From positions 1 through 64,000 of the forward strand of contig WRLG01000003.1 in NCBI GenBank assembly GCA_009777725.1: DNA of 64,000 bases, written 5' to 3'. Of the stretch, positions 1 to 7,739 are shown piece after piece. Made by a program: the position numbers and the translations under genes. Positions within the stretch are counted from its first letter, which is position 1. The number at the start of each line of letters is the position of its first letter. The notes under the pieces are model-generated. The model was not told the DNA's origin, did no database searches, and worked only from the letters and a program-made list of their open reading frames with translations. The stretch comes from Oscillospiraceae bacterium (GTDB taxonomy: Bacteria > Bacillota > Clostridia > Oscillospirales > Ruminococcaceae).

Positions 1-114
1 TCAACAGGGTTAATGTCGATTGATGAACTGCTTTTTTCGCTTGTTGACGTTGGCATTGCTATGCAAGTTGAACGAAGAAAGGGTGTAATTAGAATGCAAT
101 TACGTCCTTTTTAA
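1..114 (+). CDS. C-terminal end of an unidentified protein (partial)
   Basis: The frame is open from the window edge and encodes 37 residues before a TAA stop at 112-114. I do not recognise the family. The end is rich in charged and beta-prone residues (VERRKGVIRM), which could be the wing of a winged helix, but that is a guess. It converges on the integrase gene, so it may be the host gene next to the left end of the integrated element, or a gene of the element itself. No function can be assigned from this fragment. Confidence 0.45.
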   Translation, partial: STGLMSIDELLFSLVDVGIAMQVERRKGVIRMQLRPF

Positions 115-162
115 GTTAGTGCGTATGGTCTCTTTGAACAAATTTAGACCACATCCCCCTCT

Positions 163-186
163 GAAACCCCGATTTCACGGGGCTTC
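163..186. terminator. Hairpin between the partial gene and the integrase gene
   Basis: GAAACCCCG and CGGGGCTTC pair around a 6-base loop with one A-C mismatch. It lies between two convergent genes, where a shared terminator is expected. There is no proper T-tract on either strand, so it may be a weak terminator or only a structure in the attachment region. Confidence 0.35.
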
Positions 187-218
187 AAGTAGTTTCAAGA
201 CATCAAAATCAGCAGTTT

Positions 219-236
219 GGTCAACAATCGGTCAAC
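219..236 (+). repeat. Short direct repeats beside the integrase gene
   Basis: GGTCAAC occurs at 219-225 and again at 230-236, an 11-bp period, directly downstream of the integrase gene. Short direct repeats at one helical turn are common as arm-type binding sites of tyrosine recombinases. The assignment is inference only. Confidence 0.3.
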
Positions 237-295
237 TCTTATGATGTTCAAACTTACAAGAAGTTCTGATTTTCAGCGGCTTTTCGCAACTTTCA

Positions 296-1498
296 CTACT
301 CTGCTTTACTTTGCGGTAACAGCGGAAAATCGGGTAAAATTTTCGTCACCGCTTCGGAACAATGCTTGTCGCTTTTTCGGAGAGTGTGTCCGTAAATTCC
401 AAGTGTTACATCGGGGCGAGCGTGTCCGGCACGTTTTGCGGCATCGGGAACACTGATTCCTGCTTGCAACAACAAGCTAATTGAAGTGTGGCGAAATTGG
501 TGCGGATTGACTTGCTCCAAATTGTTCTTTTTCAAAAATTTCGCAAGCCAAGCACGAACGGTACTCGTTCCCAAATAGTCACCCGGATTTTGAATTGACG
601 AGAACACAGCATTTATCGAAGTGTTCCATTTCGAGCCATATTCAAGTGCCGTTTTATCGCAGTACGCCTTGTAGTCGGCAAGCATTTTCATAATGCCGTC
701 GTCAAGATACACCCACCGCCTGCCTGAAACGGTTTTGCAACCATCGGCGACGTGCCGCCCTGTTTTATCGACTACAAAATGCTTGCACAAATGCACTCTG
801 CCCTCTTCAAAATCAACATTTTCCCAAGACAAGGCACACAACTCACCGATCCTGCAACCGACCGCCAGCAATAAGCTGAAAAACACTTGGTACAAGTAGT
901 TGTCCTGTTCGTAAAGAGCTTTGAAAAATGCGTTGATTTGCTCCTCACTCATCGCCTTAATATCGGGGCGAAATTTTTTGGGCGGAGTTGCGGCAGTCGC
1001 ATAATTCTGAGGAATTATTCCCTCTTTGACCGCCATTCCGAGAACATTATGCACAAATGTGTGAAGCTCTCGAACGTATTTTGCCGTTGTGTATCCGCTC
1101 GTCACCATTTCTGAATAAGCCTTGTTTAGGGCATTCGGCGAAAGGTCTTTCAACTTAATATGCCCGATAAACGGTGCGAGTTTTCTTTGGCTGAAACCGT
1201 AGTTGTAGAGTGTGGACGATGCAACGACAAGTTCTTTCGCTTTCAAGAAATATTCGGTGTAACTGTCAAACGTGATATTACTATCAGTTGCCGTATATTC
1301 GTCAACGAATTTTTCAAAAATCACACTCTGCTTTTCGGCATTTTTTCTATTCCACGCCTCACTTTTGGCATGGTCATATTTAACCGAAAGATTCTTGAAA
1401 ATTTGCTTGCCCGTCGTTACGTCCAGATGATCAAAAACCCGCACACGGTACGAAGTAATTTTGCCGGCTTTATTGCGACGCTCTTGTATATTTGCCAT
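296..1498 (-). CDS. Tyrosine-type site-specific integrase
   Basis: A 400-residue phage/ICE-type tyrosine recombinase, expected to integrate and excise the element at one chromosomal site. The N-terminal half (about 60-160) is the SAM-like core-binding domain and the catalytic domain follows. The active-site set is visible: Arg216 in CRIGEL, a Lys near 255, His333 and Arg336 in HQFRH, His359 in AGHA and nucleophile Tyr369 in IYGH. The ATG is preceded by GGAGG at 7-8 bases, so the start is secure. The gene sits at the left edge of the element and is read toward the partial gene, a usual place for an integrase next to its att site. It has its own strong promoter at 1540-1568. Length and residues are complete, so it should be active. 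Confidence 0.93.
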   Translation of the reverse strand: MANIQERRNKAGKITSYRVRVFDHLDVTTGKQIFKNLSVKYDHAKSEAWNRKNAEKQSVIFEKFVDEYTATDSNITFDSYTEYFLKAKELVVASSTLYNYGFSQRKLAPFIGHIKLKDLSPNALNKAYSEMVTSGYTTAKYVRELHTFVHNVLGMAVKEGIIPQNYATAATPPKKFRPDIKAMSEEQINAFFKALYEQDNYLYQVFFSLLLAVGCRIGELCALSWENVDFEEGRVHLCKHFVVDKTGRHVADGCKTVSGRRWVYLDDGIMKMLADYKAYCDKTALEYGSKWNTSINAVFSSIQNPGDYLGTSTVRAWLAKFLKKNNLEQVNPHQFRHTSISLLLQAGISVPDAAKRAGHARPDVTLGIYGHTLRKSDKHCSEAVTKILPDFPLLPQSKAE

Positions 1499-1539
1499 AA
1501 ATTTCCCTCCATAAATTTACGGCATATTCCTATACACCC

Positions 1540-1568
1540 ATTATACCACGTTCGGTATTCAGAGTCAA
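1540..1568 (-). promoter_or_regulatory. Promoter of the integrase gene
   Basis: On the minus strand TTGACT and TATAAT are separated by exactly 17 bases, about 40 bp upstream of the integrase ATG. This lets the integrase be transcribed independently of the mobilization genes. Confidence 0.75.
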
Positions 1569-1604
1569 TAGAAAATATGCTGTTTTTAAAATTTTATTTT
1601 TCCA

Positions 1605-1634
1605 GCGTGACAAATGTGACAATACGGACAAAAC
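1605..1634 (-). repeat. 30-bp element repeat, left copy
   Basis: Read on the minus strand this stretch matches the plus-strand sequence at 5045-5074 at 27 of 30 positions, with shared core TTGTCACATTTGTCA. The two copies are therefore inverted. This copy begins at the last base of the relaxase stop codon region. The pair brackets the excisionase, DUF3987, DUF3847, oriT and relaxase genes. Role unknown; binding of an element-encoded protein or recombination are possible. Confidence 0.6.
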
Positions 1635-2959
1635 TATTCTAACTCGTAACTTTTTGCCCGCACTTGAATTTGCTCCTGTTTCTCAAAATGAACAAGCGAT
1701 TGCAGGTTCATCTTGATTGTTTCCATTCGATTTATGCCCTCGGCGAATCGGTTAATTATCGATTTGTCAGACTTGATTTCTGCCGATAATTTATCGTATT
1801 CTTTACGCAGACTTTTAGTTGGTTTAGACGAGTTGTTTACCCGATTTGCAAACTTTGTCAGTCGCTCATTTTTACTGTTATAAGCGATAATAAAATCGTT
1901 GCATTTTAGCTTATCAGCTTTGATTTTGTCAAGCATATCCGCTAAAGTTGAAATGCCGTTTTCCTGCAAAAATGCAATGCTGATTGAAATGTCTTGCAGG
2001 CTTTTAGCGTTTTTGAAATTTTTCAGATTTACATCAAGATGCTGATTGAATTTGCCGCCGTTATCTCTAAACCGCAACAGTTTTTCAATCAGATTTTCTT
2101 CCCCCTCAGGCTCGTTCTTTACAGCCCATTTTTCAAGATTTTCAAGCCTATGTTTCAACCTCTCAATTTCCTGATTTTGCCTTTGAATTTCACGATTACG
2201 TTCACCTCTCCCTGTTAAAATTCCCCTGCTCTCCAACCCGCAAACCGCCCCGCCCAAATGAATTTGCGGGATTTTTTCTATGTCCTGCCGCTTGTAACTT
2301 CGGTGGTCGATTTTGGTTTCAGCGTGATTATTTTTTTCGAGATATTCATTGCAAATATTCGCCCAATTTTCCCGCCAAAGTTCAGCACTCGCCCTGTTGT
2401 TCCAATCAACAGATGGCTCACTGCGGCACTTATATTGCCGCTTCTTTTTGTCGTAAATTTTGTTGCCGTTATCGTCAAGTTCATACACTTTTTTCTGCTT
2501 ACTGCCCCAAGTTCCGTCATCGTTAAACGGTCGCACAGTCAGCATAATATGAACATGAGGATTGCCGTCATTTTTGTCGTGAATACACAAATCAGCAACC
2601 ATTCCCTCGTCAACAAAATTTCGCTTGCAATACTCCTTTGCAAGCGAAATTTGTTCTTCTTTCGTAAGCTCATTCGGCAACGCAAGTTCAACAGTTCTTG
2701 CGAGTTGAGCGTTGCGATTTTTCTCAATTTTCTCAACTGAATTCCAAAGCAAGCTGCGGTCTGAAAATTCATTCGGGGCATTGACAGGAAGCAAAATTTC
2801 CGCATGAATAATCTCTTTCTTTTTACGGTAATCGTGGGTCACTCCGTCATATTCATTTGTGATTTTACTGCCCGAAATATATGCGGCGGAAGCTACGGCA
2901 GTCTTGCCTTTTCCACGAGTAATTATTCTGATTGAACAATGATAAATTGCGATAATCAA
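1634..2959 (-). CDS. mobA: MobA/MobL (MobQ-type) relaxase
   Basis: A 441-residue conjugative relaxase that nicks oriT and leads the transferred strand. The N-terminus has the family signature IYHCSIRIITRGKGKTAV; Tyr27 in AAYISG is the likely nicking tyrosine. The HUH metal motif HVHIM is at 135-139 and the conserved KIDHRSYKRQ motif is near 235. From about 260 onward it is a charged coiled coil, as in other MobQ proteins. No ATG is available: the frame opens with TTG-ATT-ATC right behind AAAGGA, so the true start is TTG or a rarer codon. The oriT lies directly upstream at 3061-3126. No coupling protein or type IV secretion genes are present, so transfer would need a helper. Confidence 0.9.
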   Translation of the reverse strand: MIIAIYHCSIRIITRGKGKTAVASAAYISGSKITNEYDGVTHDYRKKKEIIHAEILLPVNAPNEFSDRSLLWNSVEKIEKNRNAQLARTVELALPNELTKEEQISLAKEYCKRNFVDEGMVADLCIHDKNDGNPHVHIMLTVRPFNDDGTWGSKQKKVYELDDNGNKIYDKKKRQYKCRSEPSVDWNNRASAELWRENWANICNEYLEKNNHAETKIDHRSYKRQDIEKIPQIHLGGAVCGLESRGILTGRGERNREIQRQNQEIERLKHRLENLEKWAVKNEPEGEENLIEKLLRFRDNGGKFNQHLDVNLKNFKNAKSLQDISISIAFLQENGISTLADMLDKIKADKLKCNDFIIAYNSKNERLTKFANRVNNSSKPTKSLRKEYDKLSAEIKSDKSIINRFAEGINRMETIKMNLQSLVHFEKQEQIQVRAKSYELE

Positions 2960-3060
2960 ATCCTTTCTGCGTTAGCATTTTTCGCCGTTTGAGGCGGATT
3001 CCGCAACAGTAGATTTCTCGTCCGATAGGGCGATTGTCACGCCGTCTGCGAAAGACCGCA

Positions 3061-3126
3061 CGATACCACTTTTTGTGGTATATAAGTGCGCTCTTACGAG
3101 ATAAAGCGGGTTTTTACGCTTTATCT
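3061..3126. other. oriT: Origin of transfer (oriT) with MobQ nick region
   Basis: A 7-bp inverted repeat, ATACCAC at 3063-3069 and GTGGTAT at 3075-3081, is followed at once by TAAGTGCGCTCT (3083-3094). That closely resembles the RSF1010-family nick region TAAGTGCGCCCT. A second perfect 10-bp hairpin, AGATAAAGCG/CGCTTTATCT, follows at 3099-3126. Repeat-then-nick order and a position just upstream of a MobQ relaxase fit known oriT layout. The exact nick position is inferred. Confidence 0.75.
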
Positions 3127-3155
3127 AAATTGCTTATTCAAAAAAAACGGCAATT

Positions 3156-3431
3156 TTAACTTGCCGAAAACAGCTTTTTCAATAGGCTCATTACTTCGTC
3201 ATTTGACACATTTTCAGCACTTGGAATGAATGATTCAAGCATAGCACCACGCTCAATTAAACGCTTGGTTCTTGCCTTGCGATTGCGTTCTTTTTCTTCG
3301 TTTTCGGCAAGTATTTTTCGGTGTTCCAATTGTTCATCTTTCTTCAAACAAGAGCGTGTTTTGTTGATTGATTTTTCAAGCTCAATGTCGTTCTTTTCTT
3401 TCAGCTTTTCGATTTGCTCAATACTTGGCAT
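3156..3431 (-). CDS. Small charged mobilization-region protein (DUF3847-like)
   Basis: A 91-residue, Lys/Glu-rich, mostly helical protein. It resembles the small DUF3847 family found beside MobA/MobL relaxases in Clostridia, with the tail motif RTKRLIERGAMLESF. Its role is probably to assist relaxase action or replication, but no function is established. The ATG overlaps the end of the DUF3987 reading frame by 14 bases, so the two are translated together. It lies between the DUF3987 gene and oriT. Confidence 0.7.
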   Translation of the reverse strand: MPSIEQIEKLKEKNDIELEKSINKTRSCLKKDEQLEHRKILAENEEKERNRKARTKRLIERGAMLESFIPSAENVSNDEVMSLLKKLFSAS

Positions 3432-4748
3432 AATGCGTTACCTCCTTGTAAATGTGTGGGTTAATTTGATAAATCGGACTCGGCTTTCGTCCCGATGATT
3501 TTTTCGGCGGGATTTCTTCTCGCAGATAATCATAGTCAAGCAAAATTTGAAGAGCCTTATTCAGTTCTTCGTTACTCTTGAAACGTCTGCAAAGCCGCAA
3601 TAAATCACGCTTGGATATGCTCTCGGTTTTCTCCGATTTCAACTTCTCCAAAACATAAACCGCCCCTCAATTATTGCGTTACTACCCGATTTAGAGTAGG
3701 CAAAAATTGCCTGTTCGCAATAATATTCACCGATTAAAAACGCACATTCAAGGGTTAATAATTCCACAAATTTTTCGTCAGGTTCTGTTCCGTTTGTCAC
3801 ACACTCAACAGCGTGTAACAGCCCGCATAATCGGAGCAATTCGCCGTGATATTTTCCGCCCCAATCGGGACAGTCTGCAAACCTGTTTAAGAGAGAGAGC
3901 TCAATTTTTGTGTTGTAATATTCCACAAACCTTTGCCGTGCCTGTTCCGAAAATTTCAAAAGGATTTCTTCGCCGTCATAGGCAGATTTTTTACTCAGAA
4001 GTTTGCCGATTAAATTGGAATAATTCTTGATAATTTCATTGCCAATCGGCTCGGTATCGTAACGCCTTTCACCAATATAAGACTTCGGGAAACACATCAA
4101 AAATCTTGCAACTAAGCCGCTATTCAAGAAGTCACTGTTCCCCATTAAATCCGCAAATCTGAACGGCTGACCGCAAAGGCAAATTGAGAGATACGGGCGT
4201 TGCAAAACAATCGGTTCTGCATTGCAACGGTCTTTGTGAAACGGCTCACCACTCCACGATTTCAACAGCAAATCAAGGTTGGGTTTTCCTCCCGAATAAC
4301 GTCCGCCGAAGTTTTGAAATATGCCCATTTCATCCGACAATAAAAGCAGTTCGGGATTATCTTCAAGCCTTGCAACAAGGGCTTGCGGAGTTGTATCATC
4401 GGCAAAAATTCTCACCATTGGATTTGTGGTGATATAATCGTCAAACGGCTTTCTGATATGGCGTAACATTGGTGATTTTCTCTCCGCTGGTTCTGCGAAA
4501 ACCAACGTAAAAAGATTGAGCGATTCCGTATGGTCGAGCTTGCCCTCCATGCGGTAAATTCCGCTGAAACAGTGGGACAAAACGGACAAAATTGCAGTCG
4601 CTGACATGGCAGGGTCTGTGAAAGTTGTCCGTGAAATTCCCCGCACCATTTCATGGGGAATTGTTGGCAACGCTTCAAGAGGAAAGTTAGGCAAAGTGCT
4701 TTTGTCACGAACAAGCGGAACGGGTATTTTCCATTCAAACTGTTGCAT
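3418..4748 (-). pseudogene. DUF3987 domain protein, broken by a -1 frameshift
   Basis: DUF3987 proteins are long P-loop/primase-helicase-linked proteins of mobile elements, probably used for element replication. The frame from ATG 4748 (RBS AAGGGGG) encodes the main domain, then shifts near 3660 at the run GAGGGGCGG. The rest, EKLKSEKTESISKRD to the end at 3418, is read in the next frame and is the usual C-terminal helical segment (ISKRDLLRLCRRFK). One extra G restores a single frame: 1331 bases plus one gives exactly 444 codons. Either a real inactivating deletion or a homopolymer error. The start overlaps the excisionase gene by 14 bases. I prefer ATG 4748 to ATG 4778, which would overlap more and lacks an RBS. 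Confidence 0.75.
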
Positions 4749-4941
4749 AAACAGCCCCCTTTCCGAGTACGGTTTCAAGCAAATTCTTCTCTGAAATCAG
4801 ATACTTATTCCCAGCCATAAAGCAGGGCAATTGACCATTTAGACACATCTGACGAATACGATATTCCGACAGTCCGTCAATGAGTTGCGATGCCTCTTTG
4901 ATTGTAAGAATACGGGGTTTTTGCGTGGTTTGTTGATTCAT
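4735..4941 (-). CDS. Excisionase-family DNA-binding protein
   Basis: A 68-residue protein with a MerR/excisionase-type winged helix: ILTIKEASQLIDGLSEYRIR then QMCLNGQLPCFMAGNKYLIS. Such proteins bend att DNA and steer the integrase toward excision, or regulate the element. The ATG at 4941 follows GGAGG; the open frame extends further upstream to 5127, but that part overlaps the preceding gene and crosses an A-rich tract, so I reject it. The stop overlaps the start of the DUF3987 gene. Confidence 0.8.
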   Translation of the reverse strand: MNQQTTQKPRILTIKEASQLIDGLSEYRIRQMCLNGQLPCFMAGNKYLISEKNLLETVLGKGAVYATV

Positions 4942-5013
4942 TTTTGAATCCTCCTTTTTGTTTTTTTTTTTTGTACGAATACATTTATGTGAAACCCCAT
5001 ATTTTCCGCAAAG

Positions 5014-5049
5014 AAAACAGCCCTGTTCCGTTTGGAATAGAGCTGTTTT
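5014..5049 (-). terminator. Stem-loop between the first element gene and the excisionase gene
   Basis: AAAACAG (5014-5020) pairs with CTGTTTT (5043-5049), with further pairing of CCCTGTTCC and GGAATAGAG inside. On the minus strand the stem is followed by CTTTG rather than a clean T-run, so it may act as a partial terminator (attenuator) lowering expression of the downstream genes. Confidence 0.45.
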
Positions 5050-5074
5050 GTCCGCTTTGTCACATTTGTCATGC
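5045..5074 (+). repeat. 30-bp element repeat, right copy
   Basis: Inverted partner of 1605-1634 (27 of 30 bases identical). It spans the stop codon of the gene at 5069-5526 and the base of the hairpin at 5014-5049. Confidence 0.6.
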
Positions 5075-5526
5075 AACATCAAGAATCGGTTGCCAATTTT
5101 GCTCATAAATGCCACGCCCAACGACACGCTCCATAATCATAGAAACATAATCCGGTTGAAAGAACGGAATTGTCCCCAAATCAAGTAGCGTTTGTAGATT
5201 TAAGTCGATTTCCTTGTCGAGCAAATCAAGCCAAAGCGGAATTGCATAGGATAATTGCCAGACTGGGCAGTAACCTGTGTAATATTCTTTCCAACCGCCA
5301 AAGCCGAAATGCGGGAACGCCAACGCCGCACCTGCATCCATAATTTCGTTCAAAAACAAGTCGCTGTTGACCTGTTCTGCCAGTATTTCCGATTCTAAAA
5401 TTTTACGCAGATTACGAGGCAAAGTCCGAAGCGTTGGGCATTTATATACAGCAAGTCTTTGGGTAAAAAATATACAAGCGGCATATATTTGAGGTTACTG
5501 TCGGCGGGGATTTTATATTGAGCCAT
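5069..5526 (-). pseudogene. Unknown element protein, broken by a frameshift
   Basis: From ATG 5526 (RBS AAAGGA) the frame encodes MAQYKIPADSNLKYMPLVYF and continues to LLYINAQRFGL, then hits a premature end at 5395. The next frame continues sensibly from LPRNLRKILESEIL to the stop at 5069. Adding one T in the TTT run near 5420 gives exactly 153 codons. The protein is rich in Leu, Trp and Tyr and is probably soluble. I do not recognise a named family; its place as first gene of the element operon suggests a role in element maintenance. It is the second one-base homopolymer frameshift in this element. Confidence 0.6.
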
Positions 5527-5552
5527 TTTAATTTTCCTTTCTTTTGAAATAT

Positions 5553-5569
5553 CGTTATATTTAATAACG
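5553..5569. promoter_or_regulatory. Inverted repeat in the leader of the element operon
   Basis: CGTTAT and ATAACG flank the 5-base spacer ATTTA, about 30 bp upstream of the first ATG of the element operon. It could be an operator or a leader structure. Confidence 0.3.
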
Positions 5570-5694
5570 ACAATACTGTGGTTATATTGTTCCTGAATTT
5601 GAAATTTATTTTTGGGATTAAGGTGAAAGAACAGGAATCGGAGCAAAAACCTCCGTATAATATGTAACGCCAAAGACATGCCTCAATTGTTTCT

Positions 5695-5723
5695 ATTATA
5701 TCAAATTATTTTTGGGAAGTCAA
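5695..5723 (-). promoter_or_regulatory. Promoter of the element operon
   Basis: On the minus strand TTGACT, a 17-base spacer and TATAAT lie about 170 bp upstream of the first element gene. The long leader includes a small hairpin and the inverted repeat at 5553-5569. Confidence 0.7.
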
Positions 5724-5740
5724 GGTAAGGGTGAAAAAAG

Positions 5741-5775
5741 ACCGCTGAAATGACGATTTGGGGCGTTTCAGCGGT
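5741..5775 (-). terminator. Rho-independent terminator read leftward
   Basis: A perfect 10-bp stem (ACCGCTGAAA / TTTCAGCGGT, 15-base loop) is followed on the minus strand by CTTTTTT. It would stop leftward transcription from the chromosome before it enters the element operon. Confidence 0.65.
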
Positions 5776-5814
5776 TTATAGCGGTTTATTGTTATAAAAT
5801 TTTTTCAAAAATCC

Positions 5815-5843
5815 TTGCAATTAAACGCAAAATGTGGTATAAT
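5815..5843 (+). promoter_or_regulatory. Consensus promoter with no gene behind it
   Basis: TTGCAA, 17 bases, TATAAT on the plus strand. The only thing downstream is the terminator at 5866-5898, so a transcript would be roughly 50 bases. GGTATAATTAAA is repeated twice from 5837. Confidence 0.6.
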
Positions 5844-5865
5844 TAAAGGTATAATTAAACATAAC

Positions 5866-5898
5866 AAAAAAACGGGGTTAATCCCCCGCTTTTTTTGT
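5866..5898. terminator. Bidirectional rho-independent terminator
   Basis: A GC stem (CGGGG / CCCCG around TTAAT) is flanked by seven A on one side and seven T on the other, so it works on both strands. On the minus strand it ends the zinc-ribbon gene. Confidence 0.8.
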
Positions 5899-5912
5899 TA
5901 TACTCGTTAAAA

Positions 5913-6350
5913 TCAAACAATCGGTTCGTCAACAATAATTTCTTCCGATGCGCCCTCATCGACAATCTCGCCTTCAAATTCCTCTTTTTTCGGCTTTTCG
6001 ATAAACGCGCCGCACTTACCGCAGTAATTGTTTTCCATAGGCGAATCAACTCCGCAGGAAGCGCAAAGTATAACGCCCTTTAATGCTCTCAACTGCGCTT
6101 TCATCTCAACGATTGCTTCAAGCGATGCTGTTATGCCGTTTACGGCTTCGGCTATTTCTTCGTCGGGCTTATCCTTGCAGGTGTCGTAATAATACTTGCC
6201 AAGGACATAATAAGTATCGCTGATACTGCGCTCGCTTGAAATAATTCTGGCGTTAAGCTTTGCGAAATCACCTGCCATCCTAGCCTTCTCGCCGACGACC
6301 TTACCCGTTTCGGACAGGGTTTTTCCTACCTTGTCAAAGATGTCATTCAT
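5913..6350 (-). CDS. Zinc-ribbon protein with helical N-terminus
   Basis: A 145-residue protein. Residues 1-95 are predicted helical and amphipathic, similar to small clostridial proteins of unknown role. A zinc ribbon follows (CASCG ... YCGKCG, two CxxC knuckles), then a very acidic tail. No signal peptide or membrane segment is seen. The ATG follows GGAGG. It has its own consensus promoter inside the end of the upstream pdp gene and its own terminator, so it is expressed as a single gene. Its 3' end may have served as the integration site of the element. Confidence 0.75.
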   Translation of the reverse strand: MNDIFDKVGKTLSETGKVVGEKARMAGDFAKLNARIISSERSISDTYYVLGKYYYDTCKDKPDEEIAEAVNGITASLEAIVEMKAQLRALKGVILCASCGVDSPMENNYCGKCGAFIEKPKKEEFEGEIVDEGASEEIIVDEPIV

Positions 6351-6394
6351 TAAAAATACCTCCTATATATTAATTGATTTATGCTTACAGTAAT

Positions 6395-6423
6395 ATTATA
6401 TCACGTATAATATTAGATGTCAA
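6395..6423 (-). promoter_or_regulatory. Promoter of the zinc-ribbon gene
   Basis: Perfect TTGACA, 17-base spacer, perfect TATAAT on the minus strand. It overlaps the stop codon of the pdp gene. Confidence 0.8.
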
Positions 6424-7735
6424 TACCTTTGATAATTTTTAATATATTATTCACATTTTTATTTTTACCGTTGCTTATGATTGTTAAAGCCGCTCTGAGC
6501 TTATCCGCCGCCGCACGCATATCAATGCCGGGGCGGCTTGAATAAAGCACTGCCACAGGCTCGCCGACTGCAACACTGTCCCCTAAAGTTTTCAGCATCA
6601 ATATCCCGGCGGCGTGGTCAATCGGGTCATCTTTTGTTTTTCTTCCCGCTCCCAATTCAAGAGACAGCAATCCTAATTTTTCGCAGTCCATCTCATCGAT
6701 TACTCCGCCCTTATCGGAAAGCACCTCTTCCTCATAAGCCGCGCAAGGAAGCAGTGAAGTATCATCAATGACCCGGGGGTTGCCGCCTTGAAGCTCAATC
6801 ATTCTTCTGAACGTATCTAAAGCCATACCCGATTTCAGAGCCTTTTCGGCAAGCTTAAAGCATTTTTTTTCAGAGCCCCGCCCGGCAACGCAAAGCATCT
6901 CAGCCGCAACCGCAATGGAAAGCTCCTCCAAATCCGCAGGACCACTACCCTTCAGCGTTTGAATGGCTTCAATCACTTCAAGTGAATTTCCGATTGCGCG
7001 CCCGTGCGGCGCGTTCATATCGGTAAGGATTGCCGAAACCCTGCGCCCCGCAAGCTTGCCGACCTCAACCATAGCTTTTGCCAGCTTTTCCGCTTCCTCG
7101 GGGGTTTTCATAAAAGCCCCGCTGCCGAACTTAACGTCCAGCACAATGCCGTTCGCGCCGGAGGCAAGCTTTTTGCTCATGATTGATGAGCAAATCAGCG
7201 GAATGCTGTCAACCGTGCCGGTGCAATCGCGCAAAGCATATATTTTTTTATCTGCGGGGACTAAATTCGCCGTTTGTCCTGCTATGGCAAAGCCCGTTTC
7301 GTTCACGATTCTTATAAAATCATCATAGCTTAGCTCTGTACTGAATTCGGGTATTGATTCAAGCTTATCGATAGTGCCGCCCGTATGACCCAAGCCCCGC
7401 CCCGACATTTTAGGTACGCGCGCTCCGCAAGCGGCGGCAATGGGAGCCGCTATAAGCGTAATCTTATCACCCACTCCGCCCGTGCTGTGCTTATCAACGC
7501 AAAATCCGAGAGGGCTTAAATCAAGCATATCTCCCGAATGTGCCATAGCCAGCGTCAAGCAGGCAGTTTCCTCGGCGGAAAGCGAATTAAAGCAGATAGC
7601 CATTAAAAGCGCGGACATCTGATAATCGGGTATTTCACCCGAAACATATCCGTTTACTATATATTCAATTTCTTCACGCGCAAGCTCAAAGCCGCGCTTT
7701 TTTTTTATTATTATCTCATAAACAGAGGAAGTCAA
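6413..7735 (-). CDS. pdp: Pyrimidine-nucleoside phosphorylase
   Basis: Splits thymidine, deoxyuridine or uridine with phosphate into base and (deoxy)ribose 1-phosphate in nucleoside salvage. The 440 residues are full length for the Pdp/DeoA family. Signatures: KHSTGGVGD at 82-90 (phosphate and potassium site), SGRGLGHTGGT at 111-121 (the thymidine phosphorylase pattern), YALRD near 168 and SIMSKK near 187. The alpha domain comes first, then the alpha/beta domain with a C-terminal PYNP domain. It starts 4 bp after the end of the SpoIID-like gene, so the two are one transcription unit. Pdp against DeoA cannot be decided with certainty; the sequence favours the broad-range Pdp of Gram-positives. 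Confidence 0.93.
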   Translation of the reverse strand: MTSSVYEIIIKKKRGFELAREEIEYIVNGYVSGEIPDYQMSALLMAICFNSLSAEETACLTLAMAHSGDMLDLSPLGFCVDKHSTGGVGDKITLIAAPIAAACGARVPKMSGRGLGHTGGTIDKLESIPEFSTELSYDDFIRIVNETGFAIAGQTANLVPADKKIYALRDCTGTVDSIPLICSSIMSKKLASGANGIVLDVKFGSGAFMKTPEEAEKLAKAMVEVGKLAGRRVSAILTDMNAPHGRAIGNSLEVIEAIQTLKGSGPADLEELSIAVAAEMLCVAGRGSEKKCFKLAEKALKSGMALDTFRRMIELQGGNPRVIDDTSLLPCAAYEEEVLSDKGGVIDEMDCEKLGLLSLELGAGRKTKDDPIDHAAGILMLKTLGDSVAVGEPVAVLYSSRPGIDMRAAADKLRAALTIISNGKNKNVNNILKIIKGIDI

Positions 7736-7739
7736 TTGT

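Noticed and set aside
4942-5127. N-terminal extension of the excisionase with CxxC-like cysteines
   Set aside because: It overlaps the upstream gene out of frame, crosses the A-rich RBS region, and the ATG at 4941 has a GGAGG.
271-5774. TTTCAGCGG at 271-279 and 5766-5774 as att repeat
   Set aside because: Only 9 bases, and the right copy is the arm of a terminator stem, so the match is better explained by chance than the 10-base AACAATCGGT pair.
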